DNA of 64,000 nucleotides from the NCBI GenBank assembly GCA_010909165.1, contig MU008169.1, positions 930,001 to 994,000 on the forward strand, in the 5' to 3' direction. The notes beneath the pieces are model-generated. The model had not been told where the DNA came from. It did not search any database and saw only the letters and a list, made by a program, of their open reading frames with translations. The position numbers and the translations under genes were made by a program. This document shows, piece after piece, positions 12,101-22,379 of the stretch; the stretch's first letter is position 1, and each line of letters starts with the position of its first letter. This stretch comes from Anthoceros angustus (taxonomy: Eukaryota; Streptophyta; Anthocerotopsida; Anthocerotales; Anthocerotaceae).

Positions 12101-12430
12101 TTGTGCCCGCGAAATCGGCATGCATGGCACATGAGCCACCGGCATGCCCTAGGACTTGCCCCCCTCTCCTCTTGCCCTCTTCCCCATCACCACAGTGGTT
12201 ACCTCACCGCCTTGTCGCCATCGCCACCGGAGTTCCTGCTCACTTTGTCGCGGTTATCGGTTGTGCATGTGCAGTGACTCGGTTGGCCTTCCTCGACCAT
12301 GGTTTGGGACGTTGACTTTGAGGATTTGGTCAAGCCGCTCGCTTAAGCTCGGAACAACGCCAATCCGGCCGGATGTCGGTGCCCATAACGCCGCCCGGAA
12401 GGAGGATTGGGGCCCATCGACAGCGCTTGC
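9122..12430. repeat. Central tandem duplication, two units of about 1.65 kb
   Basis: Unit A (about 9122-10797) and unit B (about 10798-12430) both start with TTTGATTGGTGGATCGCATA and end with GGCCCATCGAC. Landmarks keep their order: TTCAAATATTAAAATGGC, then CCATGACATTGTCATGGCC (itself a palindrome), then the TTTGTCCTTGG array, then CGGTTATCGGTTGTGCATG. Unit B differs from unit A by many short deletions or insertions. No ORF spans a whole unit. Confidence 0.88.
9880..10330. repeat. Degenerate tandem array around TTTGTCCTTGG (unit A)
   Basis: Blocks such as AACATTTGTCCTTGG, followed by ACGAAATGGTCAT and GGCCAAAATTGAC, recur every 50-110 bp. The array is repeated at about 11515-11960 in unit B. 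It could be a protein-binding array or an old minisatellite. Reverse-strand ORFs across it are repetitive shadows. Confidence 0.6.
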
Positions 12431-12799
12431 GCATCCGAGGGAGAGGCCGAAGCCGGAAAATGGTCCAGCAAGGGACTTGGCGCAGAGCGACGGCGCCCAA
12501 CTACCGGATGGAAGCACGGCCGGATGGTGGAAGCGCAAGTGAGGTGGGCGCGGTCGTGGAGAAAGCCGATTCCACCGGGGGAGAGGTGGATGCCATGGCG
12601 TGGAGCGGAAGCGAGAGGTGGAGGTGCCGAGGGGAGAACCTTCATACAGGAGTGGAGTCCGTCAAGAGGCGGGCGATGCTCAAAGCGGCCGGAAGTGGAG
12701 TGGGTGTCTCCAACAGTGGGGAGCTAACGCCACTTGCTTTCGCAGGAGAGATTCCAAAGTCGGAGGAGGGACCGCTGGTGGCGACATCCGAGGGAACGA

Positions 12800-14045
12800 G
12801 GACATTGGCCTTAGTCCGGAGCTTGAGGGTGTCCAACTTGAGGAGCATGGTGGTGGTGCACAAGAGGGTGACCTGTGGCTGCCGAGAGAGATGGCATACG
12901 TTTGTGGACCTTCCGCTCGTGGCGACGGACAACCCCAACAACGCGTGAGGGGAGCCTTTGGAGGGGAGACTCCTGCAGTGGGAGTGGAGACCGGTCTGCT
13001 GGTGGACGCGGTTGCGGAGGAGGGCCAAGGAGCGCATGCCTATGATGGTGAGGAGGGCGGTGAGGAGGAGGACACAGCGAGGATGGGGAGAGCGGGAGCG
13101 AGGAGGAAGATGGAGGGTGCCGAGAGATGGCGGATGCCGAGGTCGAGGAAGACATGCCGACTACATTGCCAGACATGAAATTGGAGAATTGACGGAGCAC
13201 CGGCCGGTAAGCCATTAGACGATGTCATAGCCGTGTGCAGGCTACATGGCGTGGTGGCGTACATGGTGTGAGTTGCGCGATGGAGGGTGGATAGAGAATG
13301 AGGAGGAGGATGAAGAGTCGTCCGAGGAGGAAGATGTGGAGATGGCGGATGCCGAGGTCGAGGAAGACATGCCGACTACATTGCCAGACATGAAATTGGA
13401 GAATTGACGGAGCACCGGCCGGTAAGCCATTAGACGATGTCATAGCCGTGTTGTGCAGCTACATGGCGTGGTGGCGTACATGGTCGTGAGCCTATGCGAT
13501 GGAGGGTGGATAGAGAATGAGGAGGAGGATGAAGAGTCGTCCGATGAGGAAGGACGAGTGAGGAAGGCCTTCCACCAGCGTGTGTTGGAGCTAGTGTGTG
13601 CAAAAATGGAGCTGATGATGCCATGGTCGAGCCACGACGAAAGTTTGCGAGAAAGACTGGTGAGGAAGGTAGAGTATGAGTTTGCAAGTATAGAGCGCGA
13701 GGATATTGTGGCCAGGTTTGTAGGTGCATCGCGGACAAGGAACCACAATGTGGGCAAGAAGGTGCGGCAAGTCGCAATGTGGAGGGAGAAGGGAAGGATG
13801 CAAAATGGTTGCATCCGCCTAATGTGAGCACGAAGGCATGGAGAAAGGCCGCAGCAAGCCGTGGTGACGAAGCATGGGGTGTGTGGCCAACACCAGAAGC
13901 CGCAACGCCGGCAAGAATTGCGGGCACGAGCATGGGACGAATCCCTTTGGTCCAGAGAGCAAAGGAGTTCGAAACGTATGTCCAACGGGGAGGGAGCGCA
14001 ACTCGGATGAGTTGAAGTGGGCAGCAAGGCATGGATTGGACAAGA
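12800..14045 (+). pseudogene. Right-arm transposon ORF, copy A (broken)
   Basis: The plus-strand frame contains ELEGVQLEEHGGGAQEGD, LLVDAVAEEGQGA, an acidic run, ENEEEDEESSDEEGRVRKA and then LVRKVEYEFASIERED, IVARFVGASRTRNHNVGKK and KWLHPPNVSTKAWRKA. Pieces lie in different frames because of small indels. The VRKVEYEF..RTRN segment resembles the VKSVSEAF..RTRN segment of the minus-strand ORF at 4028-4612, suggesting a shared domain. No catalytic transposase motif is visible. Confidence 0.5.
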
Positions 14046-14829
14046 TGCCGAGTAATCGGAGTGGTAAAATAGTCGATGTTAATGGAATGCTTGGTTGTGA
14101 TATGTAGGTTTCGCTATGTAGGACGTGAGTGAGGTGCATGACCGCAGGGAAGAAGGGAAGGAAAACCGGTGGAAGGTGAAGGCCGTCGTGAAGGAAGGCA
14201 TGAACCCGGTGGAGAGAAGGAAGATGGAGGAAGGTGCCAAGCAGGGAGCGCCATCACAAGTGATGCCGGAGGCAACGTGGATGGTGGGGATCCCGGAGGT
14301 GTGATGGCGTGCCACCGACAAGGCGTATCACACGATCCGTGTCAAAAGCGTGAGTAGGGTGGCAACCCGATCGAGAGATTGAATGCTATTCGCTTGCCGT
14401 CTGTAATTGTGGAAGTGGTGATTTGGCAGCCTATGGGGCCGGAGTGAAGGGCTAGCCATTGAGGCTAGTGGGTCGAATGCCGCCACGTAAGGTGGACCAC
14501 AGTGACGAAACGAGGAGGTGCCGAGCGAAGAGGGTCAAGCAAAAGACAACGGTGTTGAAGCCGCAAGAGGAGTCCGAGTCGGACGGTGGCGAAGGGTGTA
14601 GGCGCAAGTGACATAGGAATGGTTGGTACCTATGGGTAGGGGGCCGTTTGTGGAGGTGCCGAGGAGAACCTTCATGGAGTGGAGTCTGTCAAGAGGCGGG
14701 CGATGCTCAAAGCGGCCGGAAGTGGAGTGGGTGTCTCCAATGTGGGGAGCTAACGCTACAGCTTCGCAGGAGAGATTCCAAAGTCGGAGGAGGGATCGCC
14801 AGGGCGGACATCCGGAGGGGAACGAGGAC

Positions 14830-15834
14830 ATTGAGTCTGGAGCTTGAGGGTGTCCAACTTGAGGAGCATGGTGGTGGTGCACAAGAGGGTGACCTGGCGC
14901 TGAGAGAGATGGCATACGTTTGTGGACCTTCCGCCGGGCGACGGACAACCCCAACAACGTGGAGGGAGCCTTTGAGGGGAGGAGACTGCAGTGGAGTGGA
15001 GACTGGTCTGCTGGTGGACGCGGTTGCGGAGGAGGGCCAAGGAGCGCCTGCCTATGATGGTGAGGAGGGCGGTGAGGAGGAGGACACCAGCGGCAGCGAG
15101 GATGGGGACAGCGCGAGCGAGGAGGCAGATGTGGAGATGGCGGATGCTGAGGTGGAGGAAGACATGCCGACTACATTGCCACTACCTGAAATTGGAGAAT
15201 TGACGGAGCACCTGGCCGGTAAGCCATTAGACGATGTCATAGCCGTGTTGTGCAGGCTACATGGGCGTGGCGTACATGGTCGTGAGCCTATGCGATGGAG
15301 GGTGGATAGAGAATGAGGAGGAGGATGAAGAGTCGTCCGATGAGGAAGGACGAGTGAGGAAGGCCTTCCACCGCGGTGTTGGAGCTAGTGTGTGCAAAAT
15401 GGAGTGATGGTGCCATGGTCGAGCCACGACGAAAGTTTGCGAGAAAGACGGTGAGGAAGGTAGAGTATGAGTTTGCAAGTATAGAGCGAGGATATTGTGG
15501 CGGTTGCGGTGCATCGCGGACAAGGAACCACAATGTGGGCAAGAAGGTGCAAGTCGCACTGGTGGAGGAGGGAAGGATGCAAAATGGTTGCATCCGCCTA
15601 ATGTGAGCACGAAGGCATGGAGAAAGGCCGAAGCCGTGGTGACGCGAAGCATGGGGTGTGTGGCCAACACCACGCCGCAACGCCGGCAAGAATTGCGCAC
15701 GAGCATGGGACGAATCCCTTTGGTCCGAGGGAGCAAAGGAGTTCGAGAAACGGTATGTCCAACGCTGGGAGGGAGCGCAACTCGGATGAGTTGAAGTGGG
15801 CAGCAAGGCATGGATTGGACAAAGATGCCGAGTA
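14830..15834 (+). pseudogene. Right-arm transposon ORF, copy B (broken)
   Basis: The order is the same as in copy A. An acidic stretch (EDGDSASEEADVEMADAEVE) leads into EIGELTEHLAGKPLDDVIAV. The frame then shifts to SLCDGGWIENEEEDEESSDE and KVEYEFASIERG, and ends RNSDELKWAARHGLDKDAE before a stop at 15832-15834. Copy B preserves the acidic N-terminal part best, and copy A the middle. This indicates one ancestral protein of roughly 350 or more residues. Confidence 0.5.
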
Positions 15835-16429
15835 ATCGGAGTGGTAAAATAGTCGTGACGGTTAATGGAATGCTTGGTTGTGATATGTAGGTTTCGCTAT
15901 GTAGGACGTGAGTAAGTGATGATGCATGACCGCAGGAAGAAGGGAAGGAAAAGCGGTGGAAGGCCAGTCGTGAAGGAAGGCATGAACCCGGTGGAGAGAA
16001 GGAAGATGGAGGGGAAGGTGCCAAGCAGGGAGCGCCACTGGTGATGATGCCGAGGCAACGTGGATGGTGGGGATCCCGGAGGTGTGATGGCACACCGACG
16101 ATCACACGATCCGTGTCAAAAGCGTGAGTAGGGTGGCAACCCGATCGAGAGATTGAATGCTATTCGCTTGCCGTCTGTAATTGTGGAAGTGGTGATTTGG
16201 CAGCCTATGGGGCCGGAGTGAAGGGCTAGCCATTGAGGCTAGTGGGTCGAATGCCGCCACGTAAGGTGGACCACACCGTGACGAAACGAGGAGGTGCCGA
16301 GCGAAGAGGGTCAAGCAAAAGACAACGGGTTGAAGCCGCAAGAGGAGTCTCGAGACGTGGCGGCGGGGTGTAGGCGCAAGTGACATAGGAATGGTTGGTA
16401 CCATCTATGGGTAGGGGGCTTTGTGGAGG

Positions 16430-17215
16430 GGAATGTAAATGGTCGAGATGTTTTCTGCGGACGATGGAGTCGCCAGTGCATGGGTGGACCGGTGATGGTC
16501 AATTAGCAACAAACAAGAGGGAATTGGTCGCCCACCTTTGTAGCCCGGCATTGACATACTGTCAGAATTGTGAAAGTGGTTATAGAGGTCATTGGATAGG
16601 TGTAGGAAGATGTGGAGGAACCTCAAACCATTGGTGTTGGTCCAAGAGTCACCAAGTGACGCCGCTCGCCGTGAGGCACATGTTGGTGGTGCACGCGACG
16701 CATATGCCCATATCACGTGGAGTTCGTATTGCATCGGTGGAAACAAGCAAGGGATAGAGGACGATTGAAGTGTCCAAAAATTTGATTTAAATTGTCAATA
16801 AAATCAAACACTTAGATATGTAAGGTATGAGAGTGACGTAAGGGTTAGCACATATATATTATTATATAAACAAGTCTTGATGCCTATATACGTATACATA
16901 CGTATACAAAGAGGCTGTAAATACACTAATATAATAGAAGTATAAGATGGATGTGTACATATAAACGCATACATACTTATGTCTTGAAGCCTACAAACAT
17001 ATATATGTATATTGAGTATATGCAAAGGAGGTAAAAGGAAGGACAGGGGCGAGAGAGAGGTCATTGTAACAAGCAAGTTGAAAGAGGAATAGTGGAAGAG
17101 TATAAAATGGTGTGATAGGGGAGGTCCTTCTCACATGAAGGAGGAGGAGAAGTGAAAGAGTATAAAAGGGTGTGATAAGGGGGCAATAAATAGGAGGGTG
17201 AGGGAGAGGAGAGAG
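16430..17215. other. Right shoulder of the CACTA element
   Basis: About 16430-16760 holds one open plus frame with several cysteines (CSPALTYCQNCESGYRGHW), of unknown meaning. About 16790-17030 is AT-rich with TATA-like runs, mirroring the left shoulder, followed by purine-rich DNA to the subterminal repeats. No gene is supported. Confidence 0.35.
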
Positions 17216-17217
17216 AC

Positions 17218-17581
17218 CAAGTATTGTGTTAAGATGGGGTGAGAAGTGGATAAGAAAAGGACACCTTGAACACCAAGCCACCATAAAGTGTTGCAATATT
17301 GAAGTGGTACATGAAGTGAGAGACCAAGCATTGTGTTAGGATGGTGGGAGAAGGAAGAGAAAGAATGGACCAACTTAACACCAAGCCATCAAACCATGCC
17401 GGAAGTTGGAAGTGGGAAATTATTAACAATGCTTGTGAGAGAGGGGTGTACCAAGGGGAGGGGAAGAGATAGTGTCGTTCGTGTTAAGATGGTCGCACCA
17501 AACGGGAGAACTAACAAACTTAATACCAACCCTCCAAAACATGTTGCAATGTGGAAGTGTAACAAAAATTGCAACATCCAC
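17218..17581. repeat. Right subterminal repeat cluster
   Basis: TGTTAAGATGG, TGTTAGGATGG, TGTTGCAATATTG, TGTTGCAATG and GTGTAACA motifs are spaced through this stretch, mirroring the left cluster. The core toward 17040 is purine-rich and without a convincing ORF. Confidence 0.7.
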
Positions 17582-17611
17582 TGTAACATAGGGTGCCCTT
17601 TTCTAGTAGGG
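17582..17611 (-). repeat. Right terminal inverted repeat of the CACTA-like element
   Basis: This is the exact reverse complement of 63-92. It ends TTCTAGTAGGG and is followed by the TCT target-site triplet at 17612-17614. Pairing with the left arm stops after 30 bp, although both inner flanks continue with GTTAAG- or GTTGCAA-type motifs. Confidence 0.93.
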
Positions 17612-18130
17612 TCTGGAAGAAAGTCCTTGATGTAATCTCAAAAAGATTTGTCACGTGAAATGCGCATGATCCACATCGTGGTTTCGATCTCAGGGGCATG
17701 GGCTCAGCCTGTGGGCGCGACTTTCCGATGGCTACCGACAATCCGTGTCGTTGTAGTAAGGAGTTCGCTCCATGGAATGGTCTCGTGCTTATTCTACTCG
17801 AGCTCTACCCTATCGCTCGAACGGACTTCATCATGTTGGGTCCGCGGCCCACAACCCTAAGGGTGTGCCCTCCACACTGGGACCTGCACGCCAGCCCACC
17901 TGACCTTCCCACAAACCCCACCCGTTTCTCCAAGACCACGAATGTTTAGCGACGATTCCTCCATCATTCTATCGACTTAGCGCCTCGCCTCAACTCTATC
18001 CGCCCCAACTCCACCTCCACACACGCCGCAACGCCGACCCTCCTCTCTTATCCATCACCACCGGTAGTCACAACACCAACACGCCGATGTATTCACACCA
18101 GCCGCTTTGCCCCTTCCTACCGCCCACGCT

Positions 18131-18560
18131 CATGAGAAGTAGCTTTGCACTGCAACTCCATGCCTCCGCTCCAGCCTCCAAGGATGGCTTGTACCAGTCA
18201 CCCCAAGCGCCTCCTAATCCCTCCGACCGCTTCACGCTCGCAGAGAAGTGACTTCGCACTGCAACTCCACCTCCGCTCCAAAGAGCCTCAAGGATGGCTT
18301 CCGCCCGGCAGTCACCCCAAGCGCCTCCTAATCCCTCCGACCGCTTCACGTTACTGCGGAGAAGTGACTTCAGCACTGCAACTCCACGACCTCCCGTTCC
18401 GGCCAGCCTCCAAGGATGGCTTCCGCCCGGCAGGTCACCCCCAAGCGCCTCCTAATCCCCTCCGACCGCTTCACGTTCTGCAGAGAAGTGACTTCGCAGC
18501 CTGCAACTCCACAGCCTCCGTTCCAGCAGCCTCCAAGGTTAGTCTCGCACCCGAGAATTC
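18131..18560 (+). repeat. Minisatellite of about 115 bp, four imperfect copies
   Basis: GAGAAGTGACTTCGCACTGCAACTCCA or a close relative starts at about 18131, 18242, 18358 and 18482. Each copy is followed by CTCCAAGGATGGCTTCCG, CCCAAGCGCCTCCTAATCCC and CTCCGACCGCTTCACG. The stretch before it (17615-18130) has no recognisable gene. The stretch after it (18561-18960) may be the remainder of a retroelement LTR, which is unproven. Confidence 0.8.
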
Positions 18561-19017
18561 ACCCGCGAGCACCTCCTGAGCTCAGGTCTGTCCCCGGTCT
18601 ACACCCATCAAGCGTGTTGGCGGAGCTCGTCACCAGAGCTCTAAACACATCCCTCTACCACCAATTAATCCTGCACGGTGACGCAGGAACTCACTCCGCG
18701 ACTCGAGCACGAAAGGCAAGAGCACACGGAGCGCGAAGATGGTACTCGGATAGTCCGCCGTCTTGGACGCCAGCCTTCCTATATACTCCCATACCCCAAC
18801 CTAACCCCGCCTATGTATGTATCATAACCCCGCTATGTATGTACCCTAACCCTGGTCGTGGTAACCGCCGGACGAGCTCATCACACGGACTTCTTGCACC
18901 ATTTACTTCCCGTAACAGTAGATCCATGCCAGCGATGCCCACCAAACTAAACCACCCGGCGAACCACTCGTCGGACCTCTGAGCAGACCTGACCGCCTCG
19001 GACGGGGCTCGAGACCA

Positions 19018-19320
19018 CTCCGTGACCTCGCCCGGACGGACCACCCGTCGGACCTCGCAAGGACGGACCACCCGGCCGGACCTCGCAAGGACGGACCACT
19101 CCGTCGGACCTCGCCCGGACGGACCACTCCGTCGGACCTCGCCCGGACGGACCACTCCGTCGGACCTCGCCCGGACGGACCACTCCGTCGGACCTCGCCC
19201 GGACGGACCACTCCGTCGGACCTCGCCCGGACGGACCACTCCGTCGGACCTCGCCCGGACGGACCACTCCGTCGGACCTCGCCCGGACGGACCACTCCGT
19301 CGGACCTCGCCCGGCCGGAC
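19018..19320 (+). repeat. 28-bp GC-rich minisatellite
   Basis: The unit TCGGACCTCGCCCGGACGGA plus CCACTCCG is repeated about ten times. The last units are identical, and the first three vary (GCAAGG for GCCCGG, CACCCG for CACTCCG). The period is not a multiple of three, yet long ORFs run through it on both strands. These are repeat artefacts, not genes. Confidence 0.95.
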
Positions 19321-19499
19321 CTAGGGTCTAGGGATTGCACACTAGTGCAATCTGGCCAAAATCGCCTTATTGGCTAACTCCTCCCTATCCCTCTTAACAG
19401 TAACGACCCAAAAAAAAACAAAACAAGCCTAAGACAAGTCGCCAGGAGTACGGACATCGGATTTGGCACTCCACACAGCCCTTCGTCTTTACTCTGTAC

Positions 19500-19870
19500 T
19501 ATGCAAGAAGAACGTTTCGCCATAGCCAGTGGATCCATTGAGTGCCTCTTGCAGGCATGTACAATTGTTAAGTTGGAAGCCCATCGTTGGAGAAGTGGAA
19601 GGGCAGTCATGCTCAAATTGAACTACTAGGAATTCAAGATGTTCAGTTTTAACCAGCAGTTTGGTAGACATGAATGTAAATTGTGGCAGCCTACAGGATG
19701 CCAAGAGAGTGTCTCACAGGCTTGGTCTAGAGATTGGACATGATGACTTTGAGTTCCACGATAGCAGATACGTATTGCAAGCAGGGCATGGGCCAAAAAG
19801 CCCTTCGCCTTCACTCTGCAATGCAAGAAGAGGGCATGTCAGATGAAAGAAGAAGAGTGAGCACAGCTAT
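19500..19870 (+). pseudogene. PPR protein remnant
   Basis: Frame-shifted pieces of a pentatricopeptide repeat protein are seen: IECLLQACTIVK, VDMNVNCGSLQDAKRVSHR (compare the consensus VDMYAKCGSLEDAxRVF) and YCKQGMGQKALRLHSAMQEE with the G after it. Stop codons and frame changes separate them. The last piece is present again in the downstream 623-bp duplicate (about 20392-20480). It once belonged to the plant PLS-type PPR family, which edits organelle RNA. It is clearly non-functional here. Confidence 0.7.
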
Positions 19871-21012
19871 CTTTTAAGCCGTACACAATCCCATTAATGT
19901 ATCCAATCAAGTTGAAATATCAATGGTTTGCATTGATTGTCACCTTATACTTGCCTAAAGCACGTGTCGAAAGGAAAGTCCCAATGAGCTACAAGCATCT
20001 CTTTTTAAATATCATGTTGAGTTTGAATCACCGGTGTATATCGGAGAACTGCATGCCCATGGCATTGCACTTCTTCTCCCTTCCTCTCCTCTCCTTAGCT
20101 GACAACATTGAACCGAGCTGCTGATGGAATTAATTCGATTTTCCATTGCCCTCATTATTTTGGTATATATTAGTTCATCCTCTATTCATCGAACAAGCTT
20201 GCTGAGTACATCTAATATGCGGAGCTTCGAACAGCTTGCTGATAGGCCCGAAAGACATCTTGCTGAAAGGATCAAAATGGTGTCTGGAAAATTAATGTGC
20301 CAATTGCAAAGATACTTGTATGGAGATCGATATGTGTGGAAATGTGGGGTATCGGTCCCGAACTTCTCGCATGTTTATTTGAAGTCCACTATACGTATTG
20401 CAAGCAGGGCATGGGCCAAAAAGCCCTTCGCCTTCACTCTGCAATGCAAGAAGAGGGCATGTCAGATGAAAGAAGAAGAGTGAGCACAGCTATCTTTTAA
20501 GCCGTACACAATCCCATTAATGTATCCAATCAAGTTGAAATATCAATGGTTTGCATTGATTGTCACCTTATACTTGCCTAAAGCACGTGTCGAAAGGAAA
20601 GTCCCAATGAGCTACAAGCATCTCTTTTTAAATATCATGTTGAGTTTGAATCACCGGTGTATATCGGAGAACTGCATGCCCATGGCATTGCACTTCTTCT
20701 CCCTTCCTCTCCTCTCCTTAGCTGACAACATTGAACCGAGCTGCTGATGGAATTAATTCGATTTTCCATTGCCCTCATTATTTTGGTATATATTAGTTCA
20801 TCCTCTATTCATCGAACAAGCTTGCTGAGTACATCTAATATGCGGAGCTTCAATTTTTGTCGATAGGCCCGAAAGACATCTTGCTGAAAGGATCAAAATG
20901 GTGTCTGGAAAATTAATGTGCCAATTGCAAAGATACTTGTATGGAGATCGATATGTGTGGAAATGTGGGGTATCGGTCCCGAACTTCTCGCATGTTTATT
21001 TGAAGTCCACTA
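19768..21012 (+). repeat. 623-bp tandem duplication
   Basis: Unit 1 (19768-20390) and unit 2 (20391-about 21012) are almost identical. The one obvious difference is a short stretch in the GGAGCTTC..GATAGGCCC region (unit 1 has GAACAGCTTGCT, unit 2 has AATTTTTGTC). The identical 75-codon ORFs at 19897 and 20520 are a consequence of this. Near-identity implies a recent duplication. Confidence 0.93.
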
Positions 21013-22370
21013 AGGACAGACATGCTGTCATGGGACAGAGTACCTTGGGCAACTTGCTCCATGGAGTAAACTAGGCTACTAGAACCATAACTATAGGCAT
21101 TCCTCACTAGATACCCCATCCAGGTCCGCTTGTAGTGTAGAGCGCTTAACTATGCCGTTCTTAAAGTATGTGTGTCCATTTGGCCTAAGCATTTGTACCA
21201 TCTAAGCTACATCCCTGTGCACAAAAGAATGAGGTAGATGTTTCCAACAGGCTTCACCAATTTGGCTTTGTTGCAGCCATGATCCAATGTGCAACCTCAG
21301 ATCCTCGAAGGACTTCTCTCTGATGGAAAATCTTTAAATTCTTGGCAAGTTAGCTCTGCATGCCAGAGGACTTAATTCACAAGTTTACGCAATAGTGTCA
21401 ACAGATGATCAGCTCAATATTAGATCTAGAGTAGCAGGGTGAGAGCATCTTGTCACAGACCAAACAAAGAGTCTCCCAACTTAGGATCTTGTCTCTGTCT
21501 TTCGTGGAGCTGTATCTTGCAGTCTGAGAATGCAAGATCGAGCATTTCCCTGAAAAACTTGAGGATATATACGAGGTGCAACTATGGGGTTGAGAGACTC
21601 CGAGGCACCCATGGCGGTGGACATCAGTTTGTGAAGCAGCGCACCAGGCGATATCAATCAAGATCCACTTGTTTCTCCACCAGGTCTCCGATGGCTGGCC
21701 TGAGATGAGTGGACCCATATACATGCCGCCGAAGGATATCTAGAACACATCCGAGACTTGAAGCCGTTGTTCGCACAGTTGCATGCCTCAAGGGCGACGG
21801 GTCGTGTGGAAGGATGATCCTTGGACTTTCTTCCTTTGATCTACTTTTGTAGGAGGAGGAGACTTGTTTGATCGTCTTAACAAGCAGACAAGACTATCCT
21901 TAGCTAGCAATACTAGCAAGGTTCATTTGAATATGTACAGTTGGGAGGACAGCGACCACAACGCTGATAATACTAGCCTCGAAGAGTAGGAGGAAGCGAG
22001 CTCATCTGAGGAGGAGGCAGCGACCTCCCGTAAGTGGCAGGCAGTTTTGGTCTGAGTTTTACGTTTTCAAAAACTGTAGTGCTCCTGTTTTCAAAAACTA
22101 TGCGGAGCACTGTAGCAATTTAACGATTGGAAAACTGTATAGTCAAAGGGTTCTAGCAGCCCAAATTCTGCTACATATTCATGGACAATAGTATTTATGA
22201 ATTAACCTGTGTGTGGCTGGCTCTCGAGAGCATGGGCTCTATAAGGAGTTGTAGTCTACTTAGCGTTGAACTACTTCCACGTAAAGCGCCGCCTCGTCAA
22301 GAGGTTCGGCACGCTCAGTGGTCAACTTAATGGAAGGCATAGGTAAAATTAAGAAACCGAATATTACTTA
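21013..22370. other. No gene recognised
   Basis: Mixed-composition repeat debris. Short ORFs on both strands show no motif I can name. Confidence 0.4.
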
Positions 22371-22379
22371 GAAAGTTCT

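Larger units (their letters stand above)
12615..16420. repeat. Right-arm tandem duplication, two units of about 1.8-2.0 kb
   Basis: Unit A (about 12615-14646) and unit B (about 14647-16420) begin with GTGGAGGTGCCGAGG and end with the GAATGGTTGGTACC..GGGTAGGGGG block. Unit A also contains an extra internal duplication of about 200 bp (about 13126-13330 against 13340-13545, both with GACATGCCGACTACATTGCC). Unit B lacks this. The plus-strand coding frame runs through both units with different breaks. Confidence 0.87.
63..17611. mobile_element. Giant CACTA (En/Spm)-like DNA transposon with CCCTA termini, probably non-autonomous
   Basis: The two ends are perfect 30-bp inverted repeats (63-92 and 17582-17611) reading CCCTACTAGAAAAGGGC inward. 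They are flanked by the same triplet TCT at 60-62 and 17612-17614. A 3-bp target duplication, a short TIR and dense subterminal repeats are the signature of the CACTA superfamily, although its usual first bases are CACTA rather than CCCTA. Both flanks of the core carry AT-rich shoulders (about 400-620 and 16790-17030). The core is GC-rich and is filled with tandemly duplicated, frame-broken ORFs. I see no TNPD-type (Transposase_21) protein, so the element is likely mobilised in trans or dead. At 17,549 bp it is long for a non-autonomous copy. The family assignment is inference from structure; the repeats and the TSD are directly visible. Confidence 0.85.

Noticed and set aside
63-17611. Helitron or Mutator interpretation of the giant element
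   Set aside because: It has true TIRs and a 3-bp duplication. Helitrons lack TIRs and Mutator elements make 8-9-bp duplications.
18780-18860. CCCTAACCC-like strings suggesting telomere sequence
   Set aside because: Only isolated occurrences within unrelated sequence, with no tandem heptamer array.
19018-19320. CRISPR-like appearance (regular direct repeats)
   Set aside because: Repeats are contiguous without unique spacers and the genome is a plant nucleus. It is a minisatellite.
18903-19340. Long ORFs on both strands across 18.9-19.3 kb
   Set aside because: They merely read through the 28-bp minisatellite and have periodic composition.
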